This document shows, one piece after another, positions 34,336 through 46,175 of a stretch of DNA of 64,000 nt. Under the pieces are notes generated by a model. That model ran no database searches. It had not been told where the DNA came from and saw nothing but the letters and a program-made list of their open reading frames with translations. The DNA comes from Phyllostachys edulis (Eukaryota; Streptophyta; Magnoliopsida; Poales; Poaceae). The stretch is from NCBI GenBank assembly GCA_036346405.1, contig CM070548.1:53846279-53910278 (forward strand). Reading direction: 5' to 3'. Position 1 is the stretch's first letter. The number at the start of each line of letters is the position of its first letter. A program made the position numbers and the translations under genes.

Positions 34336-35546
34336 TCTGTACTAGAGTCCTGAGTTCTGTAAAGACAAGTTTGTGTTGATGTTGATATATATCCCTTCCT
34401 TCTTCCGAAAAATTATCTTGTCGAGTAGTTAGTAACTCAAAAGATAATGAATGAAAAAAAGAGCAAAACTAAGAATTGAAGTCAAGTTAATAATTTTATC
34501 CTAGCCCCCGACTATTTGCTTGGTTTATTTAGATAAACCAAGTAAATAGTGTGAAATGGGTTTTCTTAAAAAAGAGAGATTTAGCTAACTTGTAGTTTTT
34601 TGATCACGATTGTCATGCACTGGTCGAAAGAGTAGGAATGAGTCGACACTAGGAAGTTCTTTCTAGTGGATAGAACCACATGCAGAGAGGAAAGGCTTTG
34701 ACTAGGTGATGTTGCCATCTTCGACCAGATTAATCAAATCAAGAATGGTCAACTTGAGTTAGTTAAACGTCTGGAGTTCCTTTTAAAAATTTGTTCAACT
34801 TGTTCCAGTGCACTCAGTAGGTTTGCTCTGGTAGCAAGAGTTACAAACAGGACGACGCTAGGAAGTTCCTTCCAGTGGGCAGGACCACGTGCAGAGAGGA
34901 AAATCTTCGACTAGGTGTTGCAACTTCCTCCGACCAGTTAAAACGAAGCAAGTGTACCAAAAGTAGTCGAGCAAATTTGAATAGTGTACTTGGCTTAATT
35001 TATTTTTCAAAAAATGAATGAAGAAATAAACTAAGTACTAAGAGTCGGCTTGACATTATTTCTACCATGTGTTTAAACCCAAGCTCTTTGTATTGGCAGC
35101 AAAAAGGGAGGAACGAGTCGACGCTAGGAAGTTCCTTCTAGTGGGCGGGACCACATGTAGAGAGGAAATGCTTCAACTAGGTGATGTTACCATCCTTTCG
35201 ACCAGTGTAAAGATAAACTGGTTACTAGTCGTAGCATGTCGTATGACCAGTGTACTGTCGTGGAAAAGCTCACAACTAGGAACCGGTCGTAGGTTGACCT
35301 TCGACCAGGGTATTGTAGAAAAAATTGTCAAAGCACTACTCTAAGTAAGACAATAAAGATAGAAAGAACCTGACATTTTATTGCAATGTTGGTCAATTAC
35401 ACATAGAATTTGTGTAATTGGTCGATATTCCAAGAATTAGAGAGAATCCGATCGTCTTCCATTGCTAGTCGTACCGAACCTGGTCGCATAACTTCGACCA
35501 CTGTGTAAGGACCTTCCCACTTGAGGGAAAGTTTGTTCTGATTAGA
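34336..35546. other. Gypsy spacer between the opposite-strand gene and integrase
   Basis: Noncoding spacer where the two converging genes end. It contains two diverged copies of a segment with GACGCTAGGAAGTTCCTTCC near 34850 and 35120, a further one near 34650, and degenerate hairpin units at about 35217-35320. No reading frame here is convincing. Confidence 0.5.
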
Positions 35547-37792
35547 CTAGGATTGAATTTTCCTCAATACCAAGTCACCTACAGCAAGACTACGAGGTTG
35601 GACCTTACGATCATAGTATTTACGCAGGGCTTGCTGGTAGACTGCTGAACGGATTAAGGCCTGATTTCTCTTTTCTTCGAGCAGGTTAATGTCATTCGCT
35701 CGAAGTTGTTCTTGGGCTAAGTCATTGAAACTCTCGACCCTTGCAGACCTGATCTTTAGTTCTGGTGAAAGCATGGCTTCAGCACCGAAAACTAGGAAAA
35801 AGGGTGTTTCGCCTGTTGCCCGACTAGTAGTCATGCGAACTGCCCATAATACTGAGGGTAATTCTTGTACCCAAGCCCCTGAGCGCTTAACAAGCTGGTC
35901 GAAGACTCGAGTTTTAATTCCCTGTATTATTTGGCCATTTGCTCTTTCGACCGCCCCATTGCTTTGGGGATGGGCGACAGAGGCGTAACACAACTTGGTA
36001 CCCAACTCGTTGCAAAATTCTTGAAATTTTGCGCTCAAAAATTGTTTACCATTATCTGTGATTATTCGACATGGGACTCAAAATCGAGTAATCATGCTTC
36101 TCATCATGAACCGTTTTGCGGCTTCCGTTGTTATCCCAGTCACAGGTTCGGCTCCGATCCATTTTGTGAACGTATCAATAGCCACAAAAAGGAACTCGAA
36201 GCCTCTTGGAGCTTTTGGGAACAGTCCTAGGATATCGAGACCCCAGGTCGCAAAAGGCCGAGATAGAGGAATTGTTTGTAATGCCTGAGCTGGTTGGTGT
36301 ATTTGCTTGCTATAAAACTAGCATTGTACACATTTCTTAACCAGCTCTTTGGCATCGAGAGAGTCATGGTCAATAAAATCCTTGTCGAAAGGCTTTTTCA
36401 CCAGCTGCTCAGAGGAAGAATGAGTTCCACAGATACCCCCGTGTATGTCGTGAAGGAGGTTTATTCCTTCTCCCTGCGGTATGCATCGCATGAGTACCCC
36501 TTGAGTGCCTCGTTTATAGAGGACTCCTTCGACCAAAGTATATATTTTAGCCTTTCGGGATAAACGATCTGCTTCATGATCGTCGTCGGGTACGGAACCC
36601 GTCTGAAGATACTCATAGATGGGATTCATCCAAGTATCCTCGTATTCGAGAGAAGCTGTCTCAATAGAAGATGCCTCTAGTGTCTCCACCAAAGATGGCT
36701 TCTGGAGTTGCTCCAAGAAGACTCCTTTTGGTACTTGTGATCGGGAAGAAGCTATCCAAGCAAGCTGGTCTGCAAGAAAATTATCCTTTCTAGGGATAAA
36801 TTGTACCTCGAAACTGAAAAAATGCTTTTCAAGCTTATGAACCTCCGATAGGTACCGAGACATAGTCGGATTAGAGCACTGGTACTCTTTTTCGACTTGA
36901 TTCATGACTAGTTGAGAGTCTCCTCTCATGAGTAGTTATCGAATCGCGAGTGCTTTCGTAGCTCGTATGCCAGCTAGCAAACCTTCGTATTCTGCCACGT
37001 TGTTAGTGGCCTAAAAGTTTAATTGTATAGCATACTTTAAGGTCTATCAGTTAGGAGATTCTAGGACCACCCTAGCCCCCGAGCCACTTAAAGTAAGTGA
37101 CCCATCAAAGTACATTGTCCACTGGTCATAGGTATCGTATTGGGGATCCTGAACAGGTTTAGGATTTGTCCATTCGGCGACAAAGTTTGCCAAGATCTGG
37201 GATTTAATGGCCGTTCGGGACACGAAATGGAGGTCGAACTCTCCAAGTTCTACTGACCATTTAGACATGTGTCCCGCTGTTTCCCTATTCTAGAGGATCA
37301 CTCCCAAGGGAAACTCAGATGGCACAATTATCTTGTGCGCTTGAAAATAATTCCGCAGTTTCCTCGAAGACATGATGAGGGCATAAAGAAGTTTTTGGAC
37401 CTGAGGGTAACGCTCCTTAGGCCTGTGCAAAACTTCACTTACGTAGTACATCGGTCGCTGGACGCCACGCTCTACGACTAGTATCGCTCTCACTGTGGTG
37501 TGGCAGCTAGATAAATTAAGAGCGTCGCTTCAGAGAAACCAAAATAGAAGCACTCGAAAGATATCTCTTGACATCCTCAAAGACACTGTTTGCTTCTTTC
37601 GACCACTCGAAACCCTCATGTTTCCTTAGAAATTTGAAGAAAGGTAGTCCTTTTTCTCCCAATCGTGCGATGAAATGACTTAAAGCCGCCATGCACCCTG
37701 TGGGTTTTTGGACCTCTTTCTTCGTGGTTGGAGGGCACATTTGTACGATGGCCTTTATCTTTTCAGGGTTTGCTTCGATCCCTCGTACAAAG
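35547..37792 (-). pseudogene. Gypsy pol, 3' part: RT end, RNase H, archaeal-type RNase H, integrase
   Basis: Read leftward from the Copia insertion point. First comes the end of the reverse transcriptase (RGIEANPEKIKAIVQMCPPT, about 37785-37516). The Ty3-type RNase H follows (MYYVSEVLHRPKERYPQVQK, 37493-37290). Next is a second, archaeal-type RNase H (WTMYFDGSLTLSGSGARVVL, then MRGDSQLVMNQVEKEYQCSN). Integrase comes last (ending 35547) with WGLDILGLFPKAPRG, ITDNGKQF and NGAVERANGQI carrying the D, D and E residues, and a C-terminal KYYDRKVQPRSLAVGDLVL block. The tandem RNase H pair places it in the Tat lineage. Frameshifts and stops near 37515, 37270, 36960 and 36315 show decay. It originally joined the pieces at 53012-53358 and 55945 onward. 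Confidence 0.9.
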
Positions 37793-37797
37793 ACCAG

Positions 37798-39228
37798 TGT
37801 GGATATCATGGGGATATGTGCACGATCATAGGATGATGTTACAATTGGCAATGTCGTTAACGGTTTATCGAAACATGAGTTTTCGTCAAATGTTGAACTG
37901 CTGTCAGGTCAGGTACGGTCAGACCGGCATTCAAGGTGTGGTCAAACTGGCCAGCGGTCAAACCGGTGTTCAAGGCGCGGTCAGATCGGCCGGCGGTCAG
38001 ACTGGCATTCAAAGCGTGGTCAGACCGGCCATTGAATGGCGGTCTGACCGATTTTGTATTGTTCATCGGCCAAAAGTAGCGATGAGTGTTGGGTTAGGTC
38101 AAGTTCATGGGTTTCATGGCATATGTGTTGCATGATGCATGTTTTGACTAACGTGGGTCAAGTTGTGAAGAACTTGTTCCCGGAATCAATTTCTTTGTCT
38201 ATTGTTGTGCAGGTTGCTTCGAAGTCAATAACGGTCAATGGCGAGTATGATCGGGACTAAGCTTAGAGAGCTGAGGTCCAGAACGATCGAGGATGCCGGG
38301 TAAGGTCAATGGAGTCAAGCATGGCGTAAAAGGGACAAAGGTGACCGAATAAGGCGATTCATTGCGACAGGTTGGATCTGCTACGGGGTCGACGCAAGTG
38401 CCATGGTGGTTTCAGTGGGAGCCGGATGGGAGAGACTTGCCGACATGATGAGAGCCGTTGAATCAACCTACACGTGGCGAAGCATGGAAGTGCTTCACGA
38501 AGATGTGACTCGGTCTTTGCAAAAAGATCGAGAAGGGGTATTTTGGTAATTTTACCAAATACCGTCTTGGTGACCTTTTGCCAACCTGCGGCGCAAGATG
38601 GCACAAGGTGAAGCGGATCAGGTCAAGAGGAGATGAAGACGACGCTTTAAAATATGTGCGTGTGTGACCCATTTGTGTGTGAGCCTTAACGGGAGCCCAT
38701 TAGGGTTAATGGTTCTAGAAGGTCTAAGCTTCCACTATAAATAGAGGAGGGAGGTGGCTGCACCTCTCTATAAACCCTTTCATTATTGAAAACCCTAGTT
38801 TTGCTTTTGTTCTTAGGGAGAAGATAGTTAGAGGTTAGGGTTCTAGAGAGTTGGATTTGATTTCGTGCTCATGTATTGAGTCTTTGTCCTCCATTGATGG
38901 AGTGGCTATAAACCAATACCATATCAAATCAATCCAAATAAAGTTCTCTCAAAGATGAGTATATCTGCTTTCTTTCTCTCTATTTGGTGATTTGGGGTCT
39001 TTCTTTGATCCGCTAGTTTTTGCTTGATTTCTTGCCTTGATCTAACTTGCTGTGACATGTGGGAACCCATCTAAGATCATCTTGATCATCATTGACCCAC
39101 GAGCAAGTCTCTAGATCACGTTTTCGATTTGACTCTGTTTTTGAACCACCTTTGTTCAAACCTAAAAAAGATAGGAACTTTGGCATTGATCTTCACGATC
39201 CTTGATTGGAATAGGTTCCTGATCCTCT
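37798..39228 (+). repeat. 5' LTR of the Copia element, truncated
   Basis: It matches the right LTR from its start to GGAATAGGTTCCT (about 39228) and then abruptly continues as gag. The last 360 or so bases present in the right copy are absent. It contains several GGTCAGACCGG-type units at 37905-38050 and a TATAAATA box at 38736-38743 followed by a leader-like GAGGAGGGAGG. Confidence 0.88.
38736..38743 (+). promoter_or_regulatory. TATA box of the 5' Copia LTR
   Basis: TATAAATA followed by GAGGAGGGAGG is conserved at the same place in the right LTR (52109-52116). The related solo LTR has CTATAATAGGAG near 54134. Conservation in all three supports it as the core promoter of the family. Confidence 0.6.
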
Positions 39229-40776
39229 CAAAGGGACCCCTAATGGTTTTTCTGAGTCTTCTTTTGGCTTTTCTCTTGCGTGTTTATCTGCTGTTCAAGA
39301 AGAAGAGTTTGAGAGTCTTCCTGAGGCTGATGTAGCCCTTTTAGCCAAGAAAGTCAGACGGGCATACAACAATGTTAGAAACAAGAAGAGAGGTGGCCCT
39401 GTGACGTGCTATGGGTATGGAGAACTCTATCACATTCGGGCAAATTGCCCCAAGCTGAAAGGTAAGAGCAACCACAAGGATGAAAAGCCAGCTTGGAAGA
39501 AGCCTCAAGGGAACAAGCCCAAGTACAATGCTATCAAGCTCATGAAGGCCGCTCACCGGGTCCTTGCCGCTTTTGGAGAGCAATCCATGAGCGATGTGGA
39601 TTCTGGGAGCAAGGAGGACAAGGTGGAGGAGCTCCCTCAAGGCAAGAAAGGGAATGCCAATGACTTCACCGGCAAGTGCTTCATGGCCAACATCGTCGAC
39701 ATCAATGACAACAATGAGGTACATCCCTCCTATGATGTTCTTTCTGCTAGATGTGACGACATGTTTGAGCAACTCATGAGTCAGGATAAGGCCTTAGAGT
39801 TTACCATGGTTAGGAACAAGGATTTAGAATCACAAGTAGATAATTTGACATTAGAACTTACAAATACTAAGACACTTGATGATGATGAATGCTCATCCTG
39901 CCATGCTTTACATTCTGAACTATCCAAATTGCAATCTGCTCATGATATTGCTTTGCACCAACTTGAAAATGCTAGGACTGAGATTGAGGTTAAATTTGCT
40001 CCCTGTGAAAAATGTTTAGAGTCTAGCAAGTTGGATGCCTCTGGTAATGTTAAATCTAGCTTTTGCTCTTTCTGCTTAGAACGTGAACATGAAGTTAAAG
40101 ACATTCTAGAAGCAGTTAGAGCTCAATATGCCAAGCTTAAGGACACAATTGAGTCTACACCTTGTGCCTCATGTGTAGCCTATAAGCTTGAAGTTTCTTT
40201 TCTTAAGGAGAAACATGCTAGAGCCATTAAGGCCAAGACTTCTGATTCATGCGTTAATTTTGGAAAAGAAAATGCTTACCTTAAGGACACACTAGAAAAA
40301 TTCTCTAAAGGTAAGAAACAGTTAAACATAATTCTGAACACGTCTAAAACTCCTTATAAGAAGCAAGGGTTAGGATACAACTCTGCCCAGGACAAATCCA
40401 AGTCTAATGTCATTCAGGTCTTGGAAAATGGCTTAGTTGAATTCACAACCCAACCTGCAAAAACAATTTTTAAATCTACAGGTTTTGTCCAACCTTCTTT
40501 TGAGTCAAAAGGTGCTTCTCCCAGTGGTACCAAATACCATTGCACCTATTGCAAGAAGAGTGGACATTTGGTTGAGTTCTGTTGGCATAGGTTGAAGAAC
40601 GCTAAGAAAAATATTGCTAAAATTTCATCTAATCAACCTAGAGCTTTTATGAGACATGGTCATTTAGAAAGGAAGAAATCTGGACCAGGATTTGTTTCAC
40701 ATGCTCGTCATCATAATGTTCCTAGACAGGATGCTTCTCATGTTTGTGTAACCATTGCTCATAACAGAACTTCAAA
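39229..40776 (+). pseudogene. Copia gag, N-terminally deleted
   Basis: Coding starts at the deletion junction in frame (DPLKGTPNGFSESSFG) and runs to the inserted LTR element. It has a short acidic/basic linker (EEEFESLPEADVALLAKKVR), a first zinc knuckle CYGYGELYHIRANC in which the second Cys is Tyr, a long helical region with CxxC pairs (CSSCHALHSELSKLQSAHD, CEKCLESSK, CASCVAYKLE), and a second knuckle CTYCKKSGHLVEFC. Such long gags with extra cysteine pairs are typical of Sireviruses. The N-terminal capsid part is missing. Gag packages RNA, so this copy cannot form a normal capsid. The frame itself is open for over 460 codons. Confidence 0.85.
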
Positions 40777-40781
40777 TAAAA

Positions 40782-43700
40782 TGTAACATCCCAAATGTAT
40801 AATTAGGGTTAATCAAGTATAATTATATGTGTAGAAATTAAAACTTCTTCTCACATCTTGAAAAACCCTAAAATCTTATGTAATTCTTGTCCAAGAGTTG
40901 TGTAATCCAAAAACACAAAGCTCTTGTTGACCAAAAATCAAACTCATTCTCCAATTATCTTAAATCTTGTGTTAAACATTTGGAATATATTTTCCTTGGT
41001 CCCAAAACTGATATGGGACCCTCTGAAAAATATCACAAGTTGTAAAACTAGTTTGATAAATCTTGGAGGTAAAACAATCCTTTAAACAACCTTAATGAAT
41101 TTCCTGAGAAAAATGCATTGCATAATAACCTCTGGAAATTTTATGCAAGGTTGATCTCATTGTCAGCAAGCTCCAGTTAAAATTTCATCAAATTTGGAGT
41201 TCATTTGCTATCTCAAATAATTCTCGTAAGTTTCAATTTGTTAAAAACTAAATTTAAAAGCCTACACTGCTCCTTGGCTAGCTATGTTGAAAGTTGGTCC
41301 AGCCCAACCATGTCTGCACCTCGCCAGACCTCATCTCCATTTTGATCGGTCGCGGTGCTGGATTTACATCCAATAGCCACGACCTCCTCCATGATCAACA
41401 CCGCAAGGACCTCCCCACCTCATGAGGTCATTGCTTGCTGGATCCGTGATCAACTGGCCATGACCTCCCCTGTGTGTTAAACCTCAAAGACCTCCTCATT
41501 TGTTAAACCATCGCAATGAGGTCATCCCATTTGTTGAGGTCGAGCCGTTGGATCAAATCCAACACCACGACCTCCTCCTCAACATACTCGGTCAAGTCAT
41601 CCCATTCACGTGAGGTCATAGCCCTTGGATCCAAGATCCATGGCCCCGACCTCCTCCTCTCAACCTAAACTAAACAAACCTCCCACCTAACCAAGGTCGA
41701 GCCGTTGGATAAGATCCAACGACTCACGACCTCCCGTGTTATCAAGCACTCACAACCTCCCCATCTTTTGTTGTGCACCGTTAGATTAAAATCTACGGTC
41801 ACGACCTCCTTTTTGTCTCATGCGCACTGCAGACCTCCCAACAAGACGTGAGATCGAACCCTTAGATCTAAATCTATCGGTCCCGACCTCCTTGCTTGCC
41901 ATGCATCATATCGACCTCCCCGGTCATTGTGTGCCCTTGATTTAAATCCAAAGGCCATGACCTCCCTCATGTCTTTTTGATCGCGTGCGTTAAGTCCTCA
42001 CCGAGGTCCAAGACTGCTGGATGGAGATCCAACGCTTTGGACCTCTGTCCCTTTTCCTCACGTGCGCTGCGATTATGAAATCGGAGGGCCACGACCTCCC
42101 CATCTTGATCGTGTGGGTGGGACCTCCTCCCACCACTTAAAACATAACGGTTCAAAAATTGATCCGATGGTTAGGACCTCCCGTGTCTTATCCAACGGCC
42201 ATAAAGACCTCCCCGTTCTTCTCCTTCCTCTGGCGCGCATGCGTGCTCTCGAGCGGTGGAGTTAATCTGCGCCAGTTGTGTACCTTTAATACTCTTTCTC
42301 GACCAAGATTTAATGCTTGTCACTTTTTCGCTTATCAGTCAAGACACCGCCTCTTGTCAACCTTTATGTCTTGTCCACCCCATGGACCAACCAGTGGGCT
42401 AAGCTCACCATGGAGCTCATTTCACTCATCACCATCACCTCGGGCTATAAAGCATCCTTTGGGAGCCTCCCTTGGCTTCCTTTACACACAATTGATCTCG
42501 GCCTTGCACTTGTGCGTGGTCGAGCTCCTCCTCACTCACTTCCTCTTGGTGGCTGCCATTGTTGAGTCCTTGAGCTCCTCGGTGGCACAAGAAGATCCAT
42601 GGCTTCCTTTTCAAACCCTTGTTCGCTTTTGCTCCCAACACCTCTTGGAAGTTATCCCCGACTTAGTTGTTTGGGCACTTTTCAGAGGAGGACAAAGTCG
42701 AGCTGGAGTCGGTGTCTTGGGCGGTGAAGCTTCACCGTCTTCCCCAACTCCGGCCATCACCTCCACGACCTCCCAAAGACCTTAGGACCTCCGGTACTCC
42801 TCCCGTAGTCCTTAGATGCCGCACCCGCATGAATGATTTTATGAGCTTTTCTTGGCACAAGCTTGAATGTTGCGTGAGTGCTTTTTGCATTTTCGTGTTT
42901 GGCCGTCTTTGGTCATTTGCCCTCTCGGCTCATGGCGTTCAAAGCCGCCGCCGCCGCCGAGGAGGTCCACCGGCGCGCAACGTTATTGTGCACTCGGTGG
43001 TATCATTGACCTCACCGCCGAGCTCTACATCGCCGGCGAGATCACTTCTTCACGCCGGGATTTTGTCGGACGCCCCGAGCGTGTCATTGTCGTTTTAGGA
43101 CATAAATTCACCGCTTTAAATGCCCAATCATCGCAATCATTGGTGTCTTAACCGCCATTAACCCCGCCCCTTTGCGCGCATTAAAACCCCTCGCGTGCGG
43201 ACCTCCTCGTGGTCCCGCGCATTTATCTCATGTCCAAAGCTCGTGCTTGGCTGGTGCAGGACGCCCGGACCTCCTCCGAGGAGATCCGGAGCGCCCAAGA
43301 CCTCCCCTTGCGCATCGTGGCCGCCTGCACCTCCCGGAGGTCAGCGGACGTTAGGACCTCCGTTTAGGACCTCTCCGTAGCCATCTCACCTGCTCATGAC
43401 CTCCCGGGTAGATCTTGACCGTCAAGGTCCTCCCTCGGACGATCTGAACCATCGAGGACCTCCTTGAACATCTGGACCGCCCAGACCTCCTCTGTGAGGT
43501 CTTGACGATCTGATCTTCCTTGGGAGATCTTGGTAGTTTAGATCTTCCTTTGGAAGATCTCGGTAGCTGAGGACCTCCTCGATCGATCTGGTCCGTTAGG
43601 ACCTCCTTCTGTGTTGTGGTCCGCTGATTTCCCATCTACGGCCACGACCTCCCCTCACCTCGCGCATGTGAGTTGCTAAGAGGTCCAGACCTCTGGACCT

Positions 43701-46170
43701 TCACGTCGCTGCGTGTGTGATGTTCTCTGGGAGATCTTGAGCCGTTGGATTTAAGATCGGTGGCTCACGTCCTCCCATACCCTTGTGAGTTTAGAAATTC
43801 CAGTGAAGTCTTAGTTATAGACTGAATTAGGGTATAGACTTTAGAATTTCATATCTCTTTCATTTTAATTCCAAATGAGGTTATTCAAATTGTGTTGGCT
43901 CTGTTTTGAACTTGACTTTAATCCAAAAATGATTGTAAGTTGAGTTCAGCTCGAGCACGATTTGCCATTAGATTTTAAAACCAACTTTAAAATGTGCACT
44001 TAAATCAATGCTTAACTTGTAAAATACATAACTAATGCTCTATAGACTATGTTTGGGTGAGACCAACTTTGTTGGTTTCCTCTCTTAGTGAACTCTGTGA
44101 AAATTAGTTTTGAGCATGTTGTCATTAGGAAAATGAGGACTTGTGCATTATAATTTTGTTCAAGTTCTTGTTTTTGAAAATTTGTAGAGAGTGCAATATA
44201 GCTCCAAATGAGATGAACTCAATTGTGTTATTCATCTCATGAGGTGCTGGTTTTACAGTAAAAATTTCAGCTTCGCTGCTGTTCTAGAAAATGTTGCCTC
44301 ATAATTAAATTAGTGAATAGTGTAGTTTGGTATTTTAAGGGCTGAGCAGAATTGTTTTGCTCATAACTTTTGCATTGAGAATCCAAATCAATTGGTTCTT
44401 GTTGCAATATTCCCTAAAATCACCCTCTTGTTGCTGTAGAAAATTCAGAGAATTTGGAGTTCGTTTGTTGTGCTGTCTTTGTTGTGTTTCGTCGTTTTAT
44501 CGGTTCTTTCTCGCTTTTCCGTTAGGGCTTCGACATTTGTGGTGATCCCGAGAGTGACCCTCCGCAACAAAGTGACCACCAGCAACAAGGCAAGCAGTTT
44601 GATCATTTCCATCATTGTCCCATTACTTTAAAGCTTAATACTTCGTTTTACTTCTATGTATGCATGCTACTTTGTGTTAAATGTCGCTAGCAAGCCTATA
44701 GTTGCATAATCTGTAGGAATTGTTTATCCTCTACTACCATGAGCCTAGGTTATTTGCTGTGGTGGGAGCTCGTTGGATGAGCTCTTATCACTTAGTAGTT
44801 TCGATGTTAATTGCTTAGACATGCTTAGTTTTCGGTAGAATGGGCGATCATCGACTTAGTCGATGGTCTTGATCACTCAAAACTGATTATTACTCCTATA
44901 TGTCCAGACTTGTGCTTTGATTAATTTGTAAAATCAAAACTGAAAATAAAAGATTGATTTAGACTTGGGCATATTGGATGGATGGCGTGGTTTTTGGATG
45001 TGGTGGTATGCCGGGTCCCTAAGGACCGAGTACTTGGGTCACTAAGCCAGCGATTTCACAGACTAACCACACGAGGGGCATATGGAACCCTCTTGACTAA
45101 GTACTTTAGGCGGTGTTAATTGGGGTCGCTCGGTTGGTGTGTTTTTAAAGATAAAATGTGTGTGTGATGTGGGAGGAGCATTAGCTTCCGGGAAGGTTGT
45201 GTGATGTCTCCTTCTCCCGTGGGTTGTGCGACTCGTAATTAGCATTGTCAACTAGAACTGCCTCAGAGGACTTAGCGTGTCGCAAGCACACCTAAGGTAG
45301 TGTGCTTAAAGGAAAGGCGGTCGGACGTGTGGGTACAAAGTGGTACACCTGCAGGATAAAACTATTCAATAGCCTCGCCCTAGGTTATGGACATGCTTGG
45401 TAAGGTCGTTCAAGACTAGACTACAACCTTTAATTAAAACTTGACATGGTTGGTATGAACGGGAGTTCATGCTATTGTTGTGGTGACTTGGGTTAGTCAC
45501 TTCGTGATTGTTCTTGTTGTTGTTACTATGTTATTATCTCGTTGTTACTTCAACATTTAAAAATGCTTTGTCAAATTGCTTTCAATCTACTATGTTATTG
45601 CAAATAAATGTTGCTTTATGCTAAAATGAGTCCAAAGCCTCATCCACTTAAATAAAGCTTGCATGTAGCTAAATTATAGTTACGTTATTTTACGTCGTTG
45701 TTTTAAGTAGTACAATAAACAATTTATTGTACTCATTTGCTTTGCTTAACAACTTTGTTGCAGAGAAGGTAGAGCCCAAAGGGCTTTACTTTTATGAAGT
45801 TGTGCGGTGGTTGGGAGAGCGACTAGCTTGGCGGTCCTGGTCACTTGCCTTGTGGGCTAAAGGCACACTTGGTTGGCTCTTATTTTGGGCCATCTTTATG
45901 GCACTTTTGCTTCATTGTTATCTTTTGTAATTATTGTTATTTGGCCTAAGGGCCTCTCTTTTGTAATATCTATTCCATATTAATGTTAACTTCTGGTTTA
46001 GTGCTTATGTACTATGTGTTGTATGGAATTGATACATTCTTTTGTTGTGAGGTATGTATACTGCATTCTGGGGAGTATACATCTCTCGAGACTGGGTTTA
46101 TTTGGTTGATAATACTAGGGTCAATTGGATGACTAAGTATTATGAGCCTAATAAACATCGGGGTCTCACA
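40782..46170. mobile_element. 5.4-kb LTR-type insertion, probably a solo long LTR
   Basis: It begins TGTAACATCCC and ends GGGGTCTCACA (inverted: TGTGAGACCCC), with a perfect 5-bp target duplication TAAAA (40777-40781 and 46171-46175). No second copy of its start is visible inside and no gag or pol is found, so it looks like a solo LTR of a long-LTR family or a derivative without internal genes. The central 2.4 kb (41320-43780) is a palindromic repeat array. The segment near 44520-44600 and the CCTAAGGACCGAG region near 45010 look like LTR-type sequence. Open frames inside (42159-42785, 42667-43098) follow the repeat composition and are not called. Confidence 0.85.
41320..43780. repeat. degenerate array of short palindromes punctuated by GACCTCC
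   Basis: Several dozen copies of GACCTCC occur, mostly spaced 30-75 bases. In the first half, between them lies a variable palindrome such as CCGTTGGATCAAATCCAAC, CCGTTGGATAAGATCCAACG, CCGTTAGATTAAAATCTACG or CCCTTAGATCTAAATCTATC. Arms change but pairing is largely kept. From about 42700 the region becomes GC-rich and the palindromes are harder to see, although GACCTCC continues. No protein explains it. Confidence 0.8.
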
Positions 46171-46175
46171 TAAAA

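Noticed and set aside
42159..43380. Frames of 208, 143 and 94 codons on the plus strand
   Set aside because: They lie in the GACCTCC palindrome array and show Pro/Ser/Arg low complexity that follows the repeat rather than a protein.
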